64,000 nt of DNA from Trichomonas tenax (lineage: Eukaryota; Parabasalia; Trichomonadida; Trichomonadidae), in contig JALKBU010000111.1 in NCBI GenBank assembly GCA_023091735.1, forward strand, positions 17,189 through 81,188, in the 5' to 3' direction. Under the pieces are notes generated by a model, which worked only from the letters and a program-made list of their open reading frames with translations, ran no database searches and was not told where the DNA came from. Shown piece by piece: positions 51,301-60,179 of the stretch. Position 1 is the first letter of the stretch. Every line of letters starts with the position of its first letter. The position numbers and the translations under genes were made by a program.

Positions 51301-51512
51301 TCCTTAAACGGTACAAATATGTGTTTTAAGAGTATCAATGCAAGCATTTGGTGTGTTTTATTGGGAGATTTCTCAATAACATCAAAAAAAGTGTGAATAA
51401 GGGAAGATGGGTCGGAATCCACGAGCTGCCAAAAGGACTCCTCGTAGAGATTCCGTTGGTCGTTGTCTGGGACAAGAAGATTATGGAGGATCAGATTTAT
51501 CTGCTCCTCCAT
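48339..51512 (-). CDS. Importin-5/4-like karyopherin (Kap121/Kap123 type)
   Basis: 1057 residues, the usual 1050-1110 of this class. The N-terminus shows the importin-beta pattern 'LLVPDNDQRNLYEESFWQL' with 'MLALILLKHIF'. Tandem HEAT repeats fill the rest, including 'EEWTFRYASLKAVECII' near 353 and 'FPVCRVASFLAFSQG' near 394, which line up with the WKYRHAAL and PRVRYAAC helices of IPO5. An acidic loop 'SPCEDDATMSDIAYQHL' near 305 matches the DED loop before these repeats. The protein should import ribosomal proteins and histones and release them on RanGTP. The start at 51512 is supported by an initiator-like motif 14-25 bases upstream. Confidence 0.88.
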   Translation of the reverse strand: MEEQINLILHNLLVPDNDQRNLYEESFWQLVDSDPSSLIHTFFDVIEKSPNKTHQMLALILLKHIFVPFKEEVFNLIPETEHLFIQNKLLSYFSQNIFPQTNLNYLSTAVASIASVYMHLNSFHNFIPDIYQIILTYPPNIKALAIDCAIQVITDFKDNIELDKTQTLQIITMVLQDNSMSAASVAMMRFIYTIIPDDDIPAELQTLSSVIPPLMSQLQHDLLSQMLLNLAIFIAKKPKIVFPILDDLIPIVLSISTDKNQDEGCRINAIEVACQIIIRTVEELKYLPNVIEALFSILGESDESSFSPCEDDATMSDIAYQHLCTMGGVQNLQPLFAQIILNAVKEYINSEEWTFRYASLKAVECIISTSHMFIEEKAELILALVERFSDSFPVCRVASFLAFSQGCVFFKDFIRLPDVLSAFLSAVSNETEEKALIAEIFALSLLCEQSSVDDLRQSYQDLVNTMIQLSNDACPLRLNAILRCICTFLRSLVEEMACFYQIIIEELRRIITIDNQDGDPNLSLLRARAIECFGYLCNCVDKETLQSDSQWFISTVIDSDWNFLTQNEIVQLQATLSSIVSMSVEVSGEEFIVPVIEKLIEIVQNRPKFNTHQQFDPFMRNMSREMYNFLMDSSFLEMRKEELQIYESALSALKIIMKASGQIFVPYIQQFCKAAAPACFYFPLPQTQIIALECLRESATLLSLYSIQHASQFILHMCRLVYIILEQPELKPTVIVELFKTLSFGLETLIRIKSADEDSINEMLEHIPLSLKAIISCAETNGMCSEMELAVTDVLLLLFQHFGQKTCLFFETNLAQLLPMDPSHASIVSLNCWTSMLRCQENITPETVASVFDYICNSCQTQDYNIAASAFFCMGMLVDIGIFDDAMLERATQTSYAALAVFDQQGEFAKPAIDGVTFLLTYLINTLEDAVSFDMISQWFTHLPFTTPTEKSRTVYLTLADQLSHNYMRILISANPERSNNDPAQDATILVPGIHKFVEIILTTYLTDLIDLEIDQRFKRIFSDIAADPISWPIINMVVSQFDADYSKILRSYSLEQ

Positions 51513-51526
51513 AATCTTCTCCTTAT

Positions 51527-51538
51527 AAAAAAAAGTGA
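51527..51538 (-). promoter_or_regulatory. Initiator-like TCACTTTTTTTT
   Basis: On the minus strand TCAC followed by eight T lies 14-25 bases before the ATG of the importin gene at 51512. Confidence 0.6.
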
Positions 51539-52159
51539 TATGTTATTTGGAACTAAAAGTGACATTTTTAAAAACTCATCTTCTTTTATTTGGGTCTTAT
51601 TTGTGAGTTTCAATCAAAACAAACTTGATGGAAATATTGCCGCAGTCTTTGCAATTGCAGTGCTTAGAGAATATGGAGAGATTTTATTTATTTAAATGAA
51701 TAAGTTACGATTCATGAATTCATTTAAATTTTGTGATGCCAATTAAAGGCAACGGAATCATTGTTGCTCCTAAATATGTTATTATTATATTATTCACCGA
51801 CTGTTCATCAATAAAATCGATTATTTGCTGAAGTGTTGAACAATACATTATTGATCATAGGAAGAATTGAGAAACATATGATTGATCCTGTGTTAATTTA
51901 TTAACTGTTGAAAAATTCGATACAATCTAATGATAAGACAATTGATTCAATATCTATGTGTTTGCATCGAATTAGTCTTTCTAATTTGTTTCTGACTCAT
52001 ATCGAAGGTAATTCCAGATACATATTGACAATTTTGATGTGAGGAAGAAAGTAATTATATTTTTGACAATCTGAGGATGTAATTTGAACAAAATAATTTG
52101 AAAAATTTACGTGTCAATTTTGTAAAAAGTGAAAAATAAATTAAAACCGTTTTAAAAAA
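51539..52159. other. Divergent promoter region between importin and STK36-like genes
   Basis: About 620 bases, AT-rich. A 115-codon plus-strand frame (51348-51695) overlaps the importin gene antisense and I take it as spurious. AAAAAGTGAAAAA lies about 25-37 bases before the ATG at 52160 and contains the inverted initiator-like word. Confidence 0.45.
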
Positions 52160-55078
52160 ATGCAGGATTATCATCTCCTTCAGCAGATTGGAGAGGGATC
52201 ATTCGGCCGTGTTTACAAAGCGAGGAGGAAATTCACAGGAAGACTCGTTGCAATAAAAATGATCAACAAATTAGGTCAATCAAAAGATGATTTGTTATCA
52301 TTTCGACGTGAAATCGATATTTTAAAGAAAGTTAAGCACCCAAATATTATGTGTATGCTCGATATGTTCGAATCTGATACTGATTTCAACGTAGTATCAG
52401 AACTCGCAAGAGGTGATTTATTCCAAATCATTGATGACAATCAAACACTTCCAGAAGAGGTCCTCAAGACTGTTGCAGCACAGCTTACATCGGCTTTAGC
52501 TTATTTACACAACAATAAAATCATTCATCGCGATATGAAACCACAAAACATTTTAATTACGAATAAAGGCGCCCTCAAGCTGTGCGATTTCGGTTTCGCT
52601 CGTGCTTTATCAAGTACAACTCTCTTTTTGAACTCAATTAAAGGTACTCCACTTTATATGGCTCCAGAACTCGTTCAGGAGCAGAGATATGATGAAAAAA
52701 TCGATGTATGGTCACTCGGTATTATATTATACGAATTGTTTTATGGACAACCACCTTTCTTCACAAATTCGATTTATAAATTAATTCAAATGATCGTTAA
52801 CGACCCAATTCAGTGGCCAGGACCAATTTCAGAGAACTTCAAGAGCTTTTTACTTAAAATGCTGCAAAAAGATCCAACTGAAAGAATTTCATGCGAAGAA
52901 TTGCTTAAACATCCATTCATTGCTGATGTTAAGCTGAAAGATTTTGATGACCACGTTTACCAGTTCAAATCTAAACAGTTTGAAGAAGCAATTAGTGAAT
53001 CACTTTCTCCTGAAGCTCTAATTCCATTCAATCCACCAAAATCGAAGCTCCCTGATTTCCAATCAATCTTTGTCAATCCTTCAGTCAGATCACCAGAAGA
53101 ACTTCTTCTCGCGGTGAAATATCTCAGAGATCTTCATGCTGGCGGAGATTCTCCTTTAGCAGCTTCTTTCTCATTCCATTTCAAGGAATTCATATCAAAA
53201 CCAATGGTTCTTGAGGAGGCACTCAGTGCTGCAACAGAGCTTCTTGCTGTTGATCGTGACAAATTCATTAATCCATTCTCTGTCGGTCTTCAAGTTTTCG
53301 GAATGAATGAAATGCCAATTTGTGCTGTGAACTTCTTCACGCAGCTGCTTTCCGTTCCATATGCGGCTGCTGCAATTAACTACGCTGATCCTCCAATCAC
53401 AGATCTTCAGTTGAACCAAGAACGCGCAGAAAAGCTTCGCGATCGTCTTCTCAGTTTCTTATTTGCGCCAGACATCGATGCTGTCGAAAGAACATATGTT
53501 TTTATTGCTTATCTCACGCAGAGCTCTGAGATATTCCTCAATTCTCTTTGCGGCGATTTCGCACCGCAGTTCGTTCCGATCGCAACAAGTGCTGTCATTC
53601 ATCATCCTTCACAAGCAGTTAAAGCAGCGGCATTTTGCATTTTAACAAAGATTGTTGAAAAGAACAATGCTTTGATCAAATACATTCAACCAATTTCTGG
53701 TTTCGTTGACTCTCTTTTCCAGATTGTTTCTGGTGATTTAGACATTGTTTGCAGCTTCTGCGTTTTCTCAAGTGCTATTTCATTCATCGCTGTTTCTGTT
53801 AATTTATTGGCACAAATCACAGAATTCCAACATAAGTTCTCGGTTAGACAAAGCTTGAGCAACATGCAACAATTTGTCGATGGAATATTCTGCGGACGTG
53901 AAGGAATTGAATCAAGATTATCCATTTTAATGAAAGTTGGTGCTAAAATGCCAGAAACTGATCAAGAAGTTTTAAGTTATGTTTCTATATTATCATCTCC
54001 ATTCGCTCATGTTCCGATGAAGGAGAAAATCCTTCAACAATGCATTGTCGGTATAACATCATTACTTCCAATTCATCAACCAGCATTGTTATCAACAATC
54101 TTCACACTTCCATTTGATTTAGTTTGTCCAACACTTCCTTCACTTTTAGGACTCTTCAGTTCTCCTTCAAACGCAACAGTTATCTCTGAGTATATCACTG
54201 CAGTTATTGCTGAACCAGAGAATGTTAAGAGCTTGATTACAGTATTAACAGAGAACAAATACTTAACAGTTGTTGCTGGTTTGATATCAGAGATGGGTCC
54301 ACAAATTCCACCACAAGTTATGTACGCTTGGACTCAAGTTTTGCTCTCATTCAGAGAGCCAACAGAAATATTGTTACATACTGCACCGCAATTGTTGCAA
54401 ACTTTGTTTGCTTTAGATTCAGCTGCTGAAACATCACTTATGGTTGCAGCACACTTTGCAAGATTGTCCGATGCCTTCATCAGCACACTTTTAGATGCCA
54501 ATGTCTTAGTTTTAGCTGAAAGAGCATTACAAAGCGAAGCTGTTCAGATTCGCATTGCTGCTTTAGGATTTATTGGTAACTTCACAAGAAGAGAAGCATT
54601 ATCAGATGAAGCAGTTGATGCATTATGCCCATACATTGTTTCCCATCTCAGAGATGAAAACCAACAAGCTCAAAGACAAGCTGCATTTGCTATGGGCAAT
54701 CTTTTAACGAAGAATTCAGCAGCTGTTGATTATATTTTGAAAGATATTTCTGCTCCAATCGAATTGTTGCAGGCCACAGATTCAAGGACTGTTGAGAATG
54801 CTGCTGGCGTTCTTGGCAATATCATTAGAAAGAAACAAAGTGTCCTGGACCAGATGATACAGGCCGGCGCTTTAGACTTAATGGTTAAGGCCTTAAGTTA
54901 TGGAGAAGAAACAGGAGGAAAAGTTTTGTTACAGATTGCCGTTTTCTGTCAATTCAAGCAAGCAAGAACATATTTAATTAAGAATGGAGCTCCAAAGGCT
55001 ATTCAAATGTATATAAAGGCGAAGGATCCAAGAGTCAAGAAATACGCACAATCAATTTTAGATTCTTTTGAAGTGTAA
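52160..55078 (+). CDS. STK36: Fused-type Ser/Thr kinase
   Basis: 972 residues. Kinase domain at 4-254 with GEGSFGRV (11-18), VAIK with Lys33, Glu51, HRDMKPQN with Asp125, DFG with Asp143 and GTPLYMAPE (162-170); all catalytic residues are present. 'QPPFFTNSIYKLIQMIVNDP' (~197-216) is diagnostic for Fused/STK36. The long C-terminal half (~280-972) is armadillo/HEAT-like, with clear ARM helices near 835-950 ('QQAQRQAAFAMGNLL', 'VENAAGVLGNII'). In vertebrates STK36 is needed for the central pair of motile cilia and, separately, acts in Hedgehog signalling. A flagellated protist without that pathway should keep the axonemal role. Stop TAA reads into TAAAG. Confidence 0.95.
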   Translation: MQDYHLLQQIGEGSFGRVYKARRKFTGRLVAIKMINKLGQSKDDLLSFRREIDILKKVKHPNIMCMLDMFESDTDFNVVSELARGDLFQIIDDNQTLPEEVLKTVAAQLTSALAYLHNNKIIHRDMKPQNILITNKGALKLCDFGFARALSSTTLFLNSIKGTPLYMAPELVQEQRYDEKIDVWSLGIILYELFYGQPPFFTNSIYKLIQMIVNDPIQWPGPISENFKSFLLKMLQKDPTERISCEELLKHPFIADVKLKDFDDHVYQFKSKQFEEAISESLSPEALIPFNPPKSKLPDFQSIFVNPSVRSPEELLLAVKYLRDLHAGGDSPLAASFSFHFKEFISKPMVLEEALSAATELLAVDRDKFINPFSVGLQVFGMNEMPICAVNFFTQLLSVPYAAAAINYADPPITDLQLNQERAEKLRDRLLSFLFAPDIDAVERTYVFIAYLTQSSEIFLNSLCGDFAPQFVPIATSAVIHHPSQAVKAAAFCILTKIVEKNNALIKYIQPISGFVDSLFQIVSGDLDIVCSFCVFSSAISFIAVSVNLLAQITEFQHKFSVRQSLSNMQQFVDGIFCGREGIESRLSILMKVGAKMPETDQEVLSYVSILSSPFAHVPMKEKILQQCIVGITSLLPIHQPALLSTIFTLPFDLVCPTLPSLLGLFSSPSNATVISEYITAVIAEPENVKSLITVLTENKYLTVVAGLISEMGPQIPPQVMYAWTQVLLSFREPTEILLHTAPQLLQTLFALDSAAETSLMVAAHFARLSDAFISTLLDANVLVLAERALQSEAVQIRIAALGFIGNFTRREALSDEAVDALCPYIVSHLRDENQQAQRQAAFAMGNLLTKNSAAVDYILKDISAPIELLQATDSRTVENAAGVLGNIIRKKQSVLDQMIQAGALDLMVKALSYGEETGGKVLLQIAVFCQFKQARTYLIKNGAPKAIQMYIKAKDPRVKKYAQSILDSFEV

Positions 55079-55134
55079 AGTATAAAAATTATCAATTCAT
55101 GTTACTAATTAAAGAATAACAAAAATATCTATCA

Positions 55135-55890
55135 TTAAATTGACTGAATAACATTTTTTATGACTGATGTTTGCTCATAATATTTGGTATCAGATCGAAC
55201 CCACAATCTTATATATTTATCTTCTCTTCTTTCAACAGTACTGTTGAAGCCAACAAGAAATGAAAAAATGCCAATTTGGAAGACTAGGATTTCCATCAAT
55301 ATAACAATATTGTTCATTTCCATATAAAATTGTTCTTCTACATAAACCATCAAAAGAAATGACCTCTGAATAATAGGGATTGTGCGTAAGTTTCTGATAT
55401 CCAGGAGCTTGCAAACCTTGAGTTTCTGCACATTCACAAGGGGAAAATTTTGTCTAAAATGCACCAAACCCACTAATTTTGATTCATATATAAACTCATA
55501 TGAAGCATTTCTTGGAATATATTTATCATGTGCAAGCTTCATTATTGAATATTTTAGTGTTTCGTTACGACATTCAAAAACTTCATCATCATTTCGAAAA
55601 TATTCCATTTTCGTGACATTATGCTCGAATATCATAAGGAATTGATGTCCAAAGAATTTGTGATATACTAATTCTCCATCAAATTGACATAGAAATAAAT
55701 GGCAAAGGTTTGTCAAATAATTGAATGTTACGCAATAAGGATTTTCATAAACGTTACCATTTCCACCAGTGGCGCAGGATATGAGATAGCTTTTGATTTA
55801 TGCAGGAGTCATTGTCCATGCTTCGAAAAACAATTTAATTTCACAGTCACGACAAAGCATACATTCATCAGGAAATTGAAATTCTGAGAT
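55135..55890 (-). pseudogene. Broken surface-protein gene
   Basis: Minus-strand pieces in two or three frames: 'FPDECMLCRDCEIKLFFEAW', a stop, 'ATGGNGNVYENPYCVTFNY', 'FGHQFLMIFEHNVTKMEYF', 'RNDDEVFECRNETLKY', then a frame change near 55420 to 'QAPGYQKLTHNPYYSEV', 'DGLCRRTILYGNEQYCYID' and 'NPSLPNWHFFISC'. Regular Cys spacing and aromatic residues suggest an extracellular domain. A lone TGA/TAA near 55790 and the frame change near 55420 break it. The family is unknown but resembles trichomonad multicopy surface genes. Confidence 0.5.
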
Positions 55891-56636
55891 CTTTTTTATA
55901 TATAACTTTGATAATATTATTAAAGCGGAGAGTTTACATGATAAAGATATATAGTATATATGATAATTCCTTAAGGGTCAAATCAAATTGGAATTATATG
56001 AATCAGATAGGAAGTTATGAAGCTTGCGGGACTAGGCAAATCCAAAAAGTGAGATGCCATTTTGACAATTCCTATGAAAAAGAAACAAACAAATGAAATA
56101 AAAACTTGAGAGTAATGAAGTTTCTTTGCGATTAGCAGCAAGAATACATTGAAATGGGTTCAATTTTACCAGTTGTGATCATCTTTATCTTTTTAATAAT
56201 CTAATGACATTTAAAAGCTCTTGTTTACTGTCATTGATAGATATTGGGATTCTATGAACACTTCTTGTATATTCTCAAACATAGGAAGAGATTTTTAATC
56301 ACTGAATTATTAGAAATATTTCGATCAATAATAGTGAAATATGATGCATAACTAAAATGTTATATTGTTCTATCAAATCACATGCAATTGAATGAATAAC
56401 TTATCATATGCAATTTATTCATACCACATATGTGTTTATTTGAGTATGAGACAGTTCTGCATTATTTGAATTGATAATTTAGATCAAAATAAACCCCACT
56501 CTTTTGTTTTAGGAAAATATGACATGTAAAAATTTATGTGTCAAATTAAATGTTTAGTGATATTTAAGACAACTTCAATATGAGAGAAATACCTTCAATC
56601 TTGCACCTTTAGAAGACTTAAAATATAGTAACTATT
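55891..56636. other. AT-rich intergenic region
   Basis: No gene. A 62-codon frame at 55908-56096 is not convincing. TGACATGTAAAA occurs at 56520-56531, followed by ATTTATGTGTCAAATT, much like the copy at 48197. Confidence 0.5.
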
Positions 56637-57044
56637 TTACTCGATAAGCTTGAAGAACTGGAGGACAAGTTTATCTTCGCATGTCTCTTCATCTAAGCAA
56701 AGTTCAGTTGCCCATTCCTGGATAGCATCACGGCGTAAAACAATGAAATCGCCTTCGCGGTTTCCGACGAACTTCTTTGGTGGGAATACGCGGAGTAAGC
56801 GGATGGCGCCGTAGTTATAGATAAGCTTTTCGTTAAATTCGAGGAGTTGGCTATAGCGGTAACTTGTCTGCGCAGATTTTTCGACGCCGTTCTCGAGGCG
56901 GGTGGCGGTGAAATCGTAGAATGTTGCTTTAGAAGCAGCATCGTCTCTATGGCACGTGATGACGATGGAAATTTTGTTCTCGCTCGGGCACCCGGACGTC
57001 TGCTTCTCCTTGATCTCGTTCTGGACGCTTGGATCAACAGTCAT
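56637..57044 (-). CDS. PX-domain protein (sorting-nexin-like)
   Basis: 135 residues, essentially one PX domain. Strands 'KISIVITCHRDDA' and 'KATFYDFTATRL' lead to 'SYRYSQLLEFNEKLIYNYG' (the R-[YF] phosphoinositide-binding Arg lies here), then the Pro-rich loop 'RVFPPKKFVGNREGDFI', then helices 'LRRDAIQEWATELC' and 'LVLQFFKLIE'. PX domains bind PtdIns3P on endosomes; a single-domain protein like SNX3 could serve in retromer sorting. High GC and biased codons indicate strong expression. A frame overlapping it is a shadow. Confidence 0.85.
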   Translation of the reverse strand: MTVDPSVQNEIKEKQTSGCPSENKISIVITCHRDDAASKATFYDFTATRLENGVEKSAQTSYRYSQLLEFNEKLIYNYGAIRLLRVFPPKKFVGNREGDFIVLRRDAIQEWATELCLDEETCEDKLVLQFFKLIE

Positions 57045-57964
57045 TGATATATCAAGTAAAGTAACCGCTTTTTTCGATTTCGTGTTATTTCATTTTTCTA
57101 TCTTTATTTGTTATCTCTGAACCGAAAAATCGCAAAAAACGCAATAAAATTGGGAGATAAGATTGGCATACTTCCAAATATTACGTTTTTTCGGCCAATT
57201 ATTACTGCAACAAAACTACCTGTTGTCATGTGAATCTAGATCTGTGAGACAAAAGCATAAAACCATTTTTAAATTAATTTATCAAACAATATCTATTATT
57301 GTTGAGAAATTTCACCATAAATCATCATGGATACTACCTTAGTGATGAATGAAGCAATAATTTCTTTCTTATATTTTTTAAGTCATCAAAACACAATTGA
57401 TCGAATAAATCCAATTTTGGTAACAAAATACCTGTTAATTTCCTTTTCTATTTGTATAACAATATTCTAGGCATCCCTATCTAAACTATATATGTTTATC
57501 TAAATTTGTACTCTTTTTGTTATGAAGATATTTACTCAACAACTATCTCATGAACTCACTTTTATTCTCACTGATTTGGAGCGTCAAGATCTTTCATTGT
57601 AACTAATATCTGCTTATTATAATATTATGCCATTATAATGTATACATCACGAAGATATTTAGTTTTTGGCTTATTCCAAAACTTTTATAAAATGAAATGA
57701 TTATGAAATAATATCGATTATAAAACAAATATTAGCATTAGGTTTGCTGCTCTAAATTTCACTTCAATTCATTACATGAGTGAATTTTATTAATATAACA
57801 ATGGCTAGATTTGCAAAATCAAAATCGATGGATTCGAATTTTCGTTATTATGGGTGCTTTTCGAAGAGTTTCACGAGGAAACTGTTTGATTCTCTATGGG
57901 GGTGCAATGCATAAGATAATGCAAATAAAAGTAATTTTTTTATAAACGTTCGCAAAAAATAAAA
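57045..57964. other. AT-rich intergenic region
   Basis: About 920 bases with no gene. A minus-strand frame (57848-58090) is antisense to the next gene and is rejected. Confidence 0.5.
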
Positions 57965-58279
57965 ATGGACGCAAAAGTCGCGAGACAGCTCAAGATCAAC
58001 CTCGGCGCAGTTAAAAGACTCATAAAAGAGAAGGCCAGCTACGAGAAGGAGGCCGCTGAGCGTGCCGAGAACGTCCAGAACACGAAACACGAGCCAGGAA
58101 CATATGAGTACAAGAAACTCATCGAATTACGTGAGGAAGCTGAAGCAATGACCAAGGACTGCGAGCGCCGCCTCAAGGACTTCACTGCTAAGCTTCAGGC
58201 TTCATTGAATGAGGCCAATGGCTTTCCAGATGATCCAAACGTTGTTGAGGCTAAGCAGGTCTTAGAATTAGCCAAGTAA
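57965..58279 (+). CDS. TBCA: Tubulin-binding cofactor A
   Basis: 104 residues, the normal size of about 105-115. It is a three-helix bundle with 'QLKINLGAVKRLIKEKASYEKEA' (cited in part), 'EYKKLIELREEAEAMTKDCERR' (cited in part) and a C-terminal helix 'NVVEAKQVLELAK'. The opening 'ARQLKINLGAVKRL' matches TBCA 'LKIKTGVVKRL'. TBCA captures beta-tubulin after release from the CCT chaperonin and feeds alpha/beta dimer assembly. This suits a cell with several flagella and a large axostyle. Stop TAA runs into TAAAC. Preferred codons indicate strong expression. Confidence 0.93.
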   Translation: MDAKVARQLKINLGAVKRLIKEKASYEKEAAERAENVQNTKHEPGTYEYKKLIELREEAEAMTKDCERRLKDFTAKLQASLNEANGFPDDPNVVEAKQVLELAK

Positions 58280-59030
58280 ACTGTTCCAAGTAGTTTGTTA
58301 GATTATACTCAAAATTTTGTTTATAATATTTTTCTAGCACAACCAAATCAATATGAAAAATATATAAAATTATATTGATGGTGCTTTGTAACATAGCTAT
58401 TGACTTTCAAAGGTGATTTCAATATTTTTTATATCAAATATGATTGTATCAGTCATCTCTCAAAATATTGTCTTATGTGCAATTATATGCGACGGCCTTC
58501 CGGCGCAAATCAAAGCGTTATCACGCTGGGATCCATCAGGAACCCTTTATCCATAATAAAAATGGTTTACATCAGATGCTGTCATATTTTAAATTAAAAG
58601 ACGATAATTTGGCTAATATTGGCCACAACTTCACGATTTAATTATACTCAAGGACAAATTTGAGTTCAGGATCCATTTGAATCTTCAGACTTCGATATTG
58701 AAGACATTCAGATTGGGGAAGAAGGTTGGGATTGTTGCCCAGATTATAAGAAATATGAGAACTATGCTGCCTAAGCGCTCATCTGCTAAGGCTCAATTTA
58801 TGTAACAATAATAAAATTGGCGCTGCTTCATTTAGCTATTAGTTATATTAACATTGAAGCGTATGAAAATAACAAATTTTACAAATATAAATCATAATAT
58901 TCCGATTTTGGTCAATTTGTAGCAGATTCGCCAACTTCCTGTTGTTCATCAGCTGCGAAATCTCTAATTTAATGGATTTTCCTGATATTGGCGGTAGCTA
59001 CTGTCACTATCAGGGCACACGGTTCATATA
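58280..59030. other. Gene-poor region with small remnants
   Basis: A GC-rich island at about 58486-58552 stands out but matches no gene I know. A plus-strand frame ending 'DIEDIQIGEEGWDCCPDYKKY' with TAA near 58774 looks like the C-terminal end of a lost gene. Confidence 0.4.
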
Positions 59031-59260
59031 TCCCCAATCGAGGAAGAGAACTTTTTTGAGTCCTGGAGATAAAAAATGAATTTTGCAAATAAATTTTTTT
59101 ATTTAAAAGGATTCAATTTCGACGTGTTATATCTCGAAATTATAAGATTGTTTTGACTTGCGCCCCTTACATGTATTGTTCCTGTAGGCCTATACTACCT
59201 ACTCCCTAAGTTTCGGCCTCTTTTGATGTGAAGGTTCGAAGTTACCCCCCTTTTTGTTGA
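59031..59260 (+). repeat. Dispersed repeat, copy B
   Basis: Homologous to 7983-8220 in the same orientation and over the same length, with shared blocks TTCAATTTCGACG, ATATCTCGAA, AGATTGTTTTGACT, TGTTCCTG, CCTAAGTTTC and TTTTGATGTGAAGG. Homology fades on both sides. Composition and lack of a coding frame suggest a SINE- or MITE-like family. Confidence 0.8.
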
Positions 59261-59508
59261 CGCATTTAATGACTCTAATGAAAATTATATAATTTTTTTT
59301 GGAAATCTATGAAATATGGTCACAATACGAGAATAAGCTCATTGGCTATATGGTATTAATCCCACATTTGGAATCCATTAATGTATACGTTATCAGATAT
59401 AAAAATAGTTTTTGAATCGTAACATGATATGCAAAAGAATGTCATTGTGTAGTATAGCATGTATTTATTACATATAGCTGATTTCGTCGAAATTTAATAA
59501 AAAACAGT

Positions 59509-59754
59509 TTAAGCTGATTGCATGAGATCTAATTGATTTCGAAGTTGAATTACCCTGGCATGCAAATCCTGGTTCTTGCGGATGAGTGCGTCAACGTTTT
59601 CCGCTGGCGGAGCTCCAATAACTTCTCTAATGAAAGCAAGAGGGTCCTCTGGCAGTGGAGACTGCTCGTGAAGATTGATCATTGCGCGGTTCAGTGTTTC
59701 TATGACATTTCCGGCCTCCAAATATTTGCGAAACTGTTCTCTCTTTGACGACAT
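59509..59754 (-). CDS. MYCBP: MYCBP/AMY-1-like protein
   Basis: 81 residues. 'SKREQFRKYLEAGNVIETLNRAM' (cited in part) matches the opening 'SKREQFRRYLEKSGVLDTLTKVL' style of human MYCBP, followed by 'PLPEDPLAFIREVIGAPP' and a C-terminal coiled coil 'LIRKNQDLHARVIQLRNQL'. The human protein is 103 residues. In Chlamydomonas the homologue FAP174 sits in the central apparatus of the flagellum and binds AKAP-type anchors, so a flagellar role is likely here too. An upstream ATG at 59782 starts an overlapping 52-codon frame that could reduce translation. Confidence 0.88.
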   Translation of the reverse strand: MSSKREQFRKYLEAGNVIETLNRAMINLHEQSPLPEDPLAFIREVIGAPPAENVDALIRKNQDLHARVIQLRNQLDLMQSA

Positions 59755-59766
59755 TAAATTTATTAT

Positions 59767-59807
59767 AATTAGGGTCTATCATTTACGCCCCCTAATAATA
59801 AAAGTGA
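59767..59807 (-). promoter_or_regulatory. Initiator TCACTTTT and TGATAGACCCTAATT element
   Basis: On the coding strand TCACTTTTATTATT comes first (59807 downward) and TGATAGACCCTAATT follows at 59781-59767, 13-27 bases before the ATG. The 15-mer is the exact reverse complement of the one before ARL3. Confidence 0.5.
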
Positions 59808-60179
59808 CTAATTCAAAAATGCTGTCAAAATATGAATTTTACATATCACCTATTTGAAAAACAACAGTTTCATTTACAGTGCCTCTACTGAGTGAATGAG
59901 CAATAAAATGCAGATACTCATGCTTATGGTCAATATTTTTTTCAAATTCAATATTATCCTAAACAGAGCCTGATCTGTCAAGGTATAATCTGCATATGAA
60001 AATATATAGCTATTGTTAGAATATCGAACATTGCTTTAGTTTATATAATATTTCCTGATATAAAAATTGATGGGTTCTTAATTTGGAACTATTTCATTGT
60101 TTCCTATGGTTGAGTAAAATATAATACTATAGATCATAAAATCTTAGAGATGAGTTTTAATGCGATTCAAAAAAAAAAA
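59808..60179. other. AT-rich spacer
   Basis: About 370 bases without a recognised feature. Confidence 0.5.

Noticed and set aside
51348..51695. 115-codon plus-strand frame at the importin start
   Set aside because: Most of it is antisense to conserved importin sequence and the initiator-like motif belongs to the importin.
57848..58090. 80-codon minus-strand frame
   Set aside because: Antisense to the TBCA gene; no motif.
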